DNA of 41,476 nt from Chara braunii (lineage: Eukaryota; Streptophyta; Charophyceae; Charales; Characeae), in the NCBI GenBank assembly GCA_003427395.1, contig BFEA01000396.1, positions 1,336,120 through 1,377,595 on the forward strand, given 5' to 3'. Both the position numbers and the translations under genes were made by a program. The notes below the pieces were generated by a model. It was not told the origin of the DNA and did not search any database. It worked only from the letters and a program-made list of their open reading frames with translations. The number at the start of each line of letters is the position of its first letter. The stretch's first letter is position 1. Below are positions 40,437-41,476 of the stretch, piece after piece.

Positions 40437-40475
40437 GATTAGGGTTTTCTTAGGGTTTTTTTAGGGTTTAGGGTT
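40437..40475. repeat. Degenerate TTTAGGG (telomere-type) units
   Basis: GATTAGGGTTTTC, TTAGGG, TTTTTTTAGGG and TTTAGGGTTC units occur in a row. This is the plant telomere word, but too short and irregular to be a telomere; such telo-box sequences also occur in plant promoters. Confidence 0.7.
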
Positions 40476-40706
40476 CTCCTAACCCCCCTCCTCTCCTGCT
40501 TCCTCCCGTCGGGCACCCTGGCCCTGAACGACTCCTTTCCCTTCGAGCGGATTCGCGCCACCATCTCACTCGCGACCCATTGGTCACGGAGTTAGTCGAC
40601 TCACGATTACCCACTCCGCTCCCGCGGTCCCCTTCCTCTCACCGGTGGTCCCCTATCCCCACACCATATCCCATCTCATTCCCCACCTTTTTCTCCACCT
40701 CCCGCC

Positions 40707-41318
40707 ATGTCTACCCTCATGCGTCCACTAACCACGGACGGGACTATAGTTAAGGAGATCGTCGCGGCGCCCTCCGTCTCTCGGGCGCCCACGCACCCGA
40801 CGCCGCCGATGGTCCAGGATCAGCACTTTGTGGACCCTACAGACCTTCACACTGTCCTTACATCTCTCCTTGCACCTCTGCAAACACGACTCAATGCGCT
40901 TGCACCCCTCAACAGGCGAGTCAATGCACCCGCCCTTCAAACTAACCACCTCAAGGGTTCCCCTCATCACTCTCCCCACCGCTCTCAAACCCCATCCCCT
41001 ACCGGCTTAGAGTCAGACTCTCCACGACTCCAGGGACGAAGACGTGGTGGTTCGTCCTCCTCCGTGGGCCAGGCCCAACACTCCCCCTCCGCAGTGGTCA
41101 GTGTTGCTGCCGCTCAGACCATACCGCCCGTTGTGGCACATTCATTGGCCCCCACCGCTCCCGCCGATTGTGCTATGGGTTGTCGAGCCCCGGTCCCGGG
41201 GCCCTGGAGAGGGTTCAGGGTCCGGCGGTGGGCACCCCCAACCCCGGCTCCCGACCCCCCCCAAAAAAAAAAAAATCAAAAAAAAAAAAAAACATTTTTT
41301 TTTTTTTTTTTTAAATAG
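40707..41318 (+). CDS. Unrecognised Pro/Ser/Arg-rich ORF (203 codons)
   Basis: It begins at ATG 40707 in a good eukaryotic context (CCGCCATGTCT), about 230 bp after the TTTAGGG units. Residues 35-75 (DPTDLHTVLTSLLAPLQTRL) could form an amphipathic helix; the rest is Pro/Ser/Thr/Arg-rich. The end (PPQKKKNQKKKKTFFFFFFK) is translation of an A run and a T run, so the true C-terminus or an exon end lies earlier. It could be the start of a host gene or of another retroelement gag. No domain is recognised. Confidence 0.35.
   Translation: MSTLMRPLTTDGTIVKEIVAAPSVSRAPTHPTPPMVQDQHFVDPTDLHTVLTSLLAPLQTRLNALAPLNRRVNAPALQTNHLKGSPHHSPHRSQTPSPTGLESDSPRLQGRRRGGSSSSVGQAQHSPSAVVSVAAAQTIPPVVAHSLAPTAPADCAMGCRAPVPGPWRGFRVRRWAPPTPAPDPPQKKKNQKKKKTFFFFFFK
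41256..41312. repeat. C, A and T homopolymer block
   Basis: A C run, then two A runs, then an 18-nt T run. The A and T runs can pair. The G/C-rich tail to 41476 holds no gene. Confidence 0.9.
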
Positions 41319-41476
41319 TGGGGGTTGCGCAGCGAGAGCGTGCACCAGATGGGCTAAAACTTTAAAATGGGGTTTAATGCCCCACCCCGGACCCCCCCCG
41401 GGGCCACACCCACCACTCGTGGGACCGAGGTAGCTGCTGGTGCAGGGCTGGGGGTGGGGTCAACAGCCGGCGGGGG
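41319..41476. other. GC-rich window end
   Basis: Nothing recognised; C- and G-run-rich DNA continuing out of the window. Confidence 0.5.

Noticed and set aside
40437-40475. Chromosome end
   Set aside because: Only a few degenerate TTTAGGG units, with non-telomeric sequence on both sides.

Overview
The window looks like repeat-rich, gene-poor nuclear DNA of a green-lineage eukaryote. The reasons are several broken Ty3/gypsy polyproteins, primer-binding sites matching plant initiator-Met and Asp tRNAs, degenerate TTTAGGG (plant telomere-type) units at about 40.44 kb, tRNA-derived SINE-like sequences, long microsatellites, and scattered N calls typical of a draft assembly. The gag protein of the best-preserved element resembles, from memory only, proteins predicted in charophyte (Chara-like) genomes; I hold that at moderate confidence. 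I find no convincing ordinary host gene.

Layout. 1-1230 is GGAT and GAA/GAG microsatellite. 1231-4650 is non-coding DNA with two SINE-like units on the minus strand. An old plus-strand Ty3/gypsy element (Z) runs from a primer-binding site at 4653 through gag (5972-7694), the gag zinc knuckle (15982-16023), protease remains and reverse transcriptase (RT, to about 17.7 kb). Its gag is split by an 8.2 kb insertion (Y, 7695-15887) with TG...CA ends and a CCGG target duplication. Y looks like a very large minus-strand solo LTR. Y itself carries a 0.93 kb terminal-inverted-repeat element and several arrays of small stem-loops.

17900-33885 is a giant inverted repeat. Two copies of another Ty3/gypsy element (X) lie tail to tail, each with a 1317-bp LTR, gag, protease, RT and the start of RNase H. 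The 2.5 kb spacer holds a 262-bp foldback element and the 5' part of a third retroelement (W). The inner halves of the arms mirror each other down to the positions of their N bases. Beyond lie a captured RT fragment (34.4-34.7 kb), a second partial Y end (to 36371), another LTR/primer-binding-site junction (38334), AT- and CT-rich DNA with a hairpin repeat, and one unassigned ORF (40707-41318).

The most unusual signal is recurrent. In Y, in both X LTRs, and in the unrelated 39.6-40.2 kb repeat there are arrays of hairpins whose loops are conserved while their stems change on both sides and stay complementary. In X and Y the arrays fall downstream of the LTR TATA box, in what would be the transcribed R/U5 leader. 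X and Y align on both sides of this zone but not within it. These pairings were found by eye and need a statistical test. Nothing here works as a host operon or pathway; the coding content is retroelement debris.
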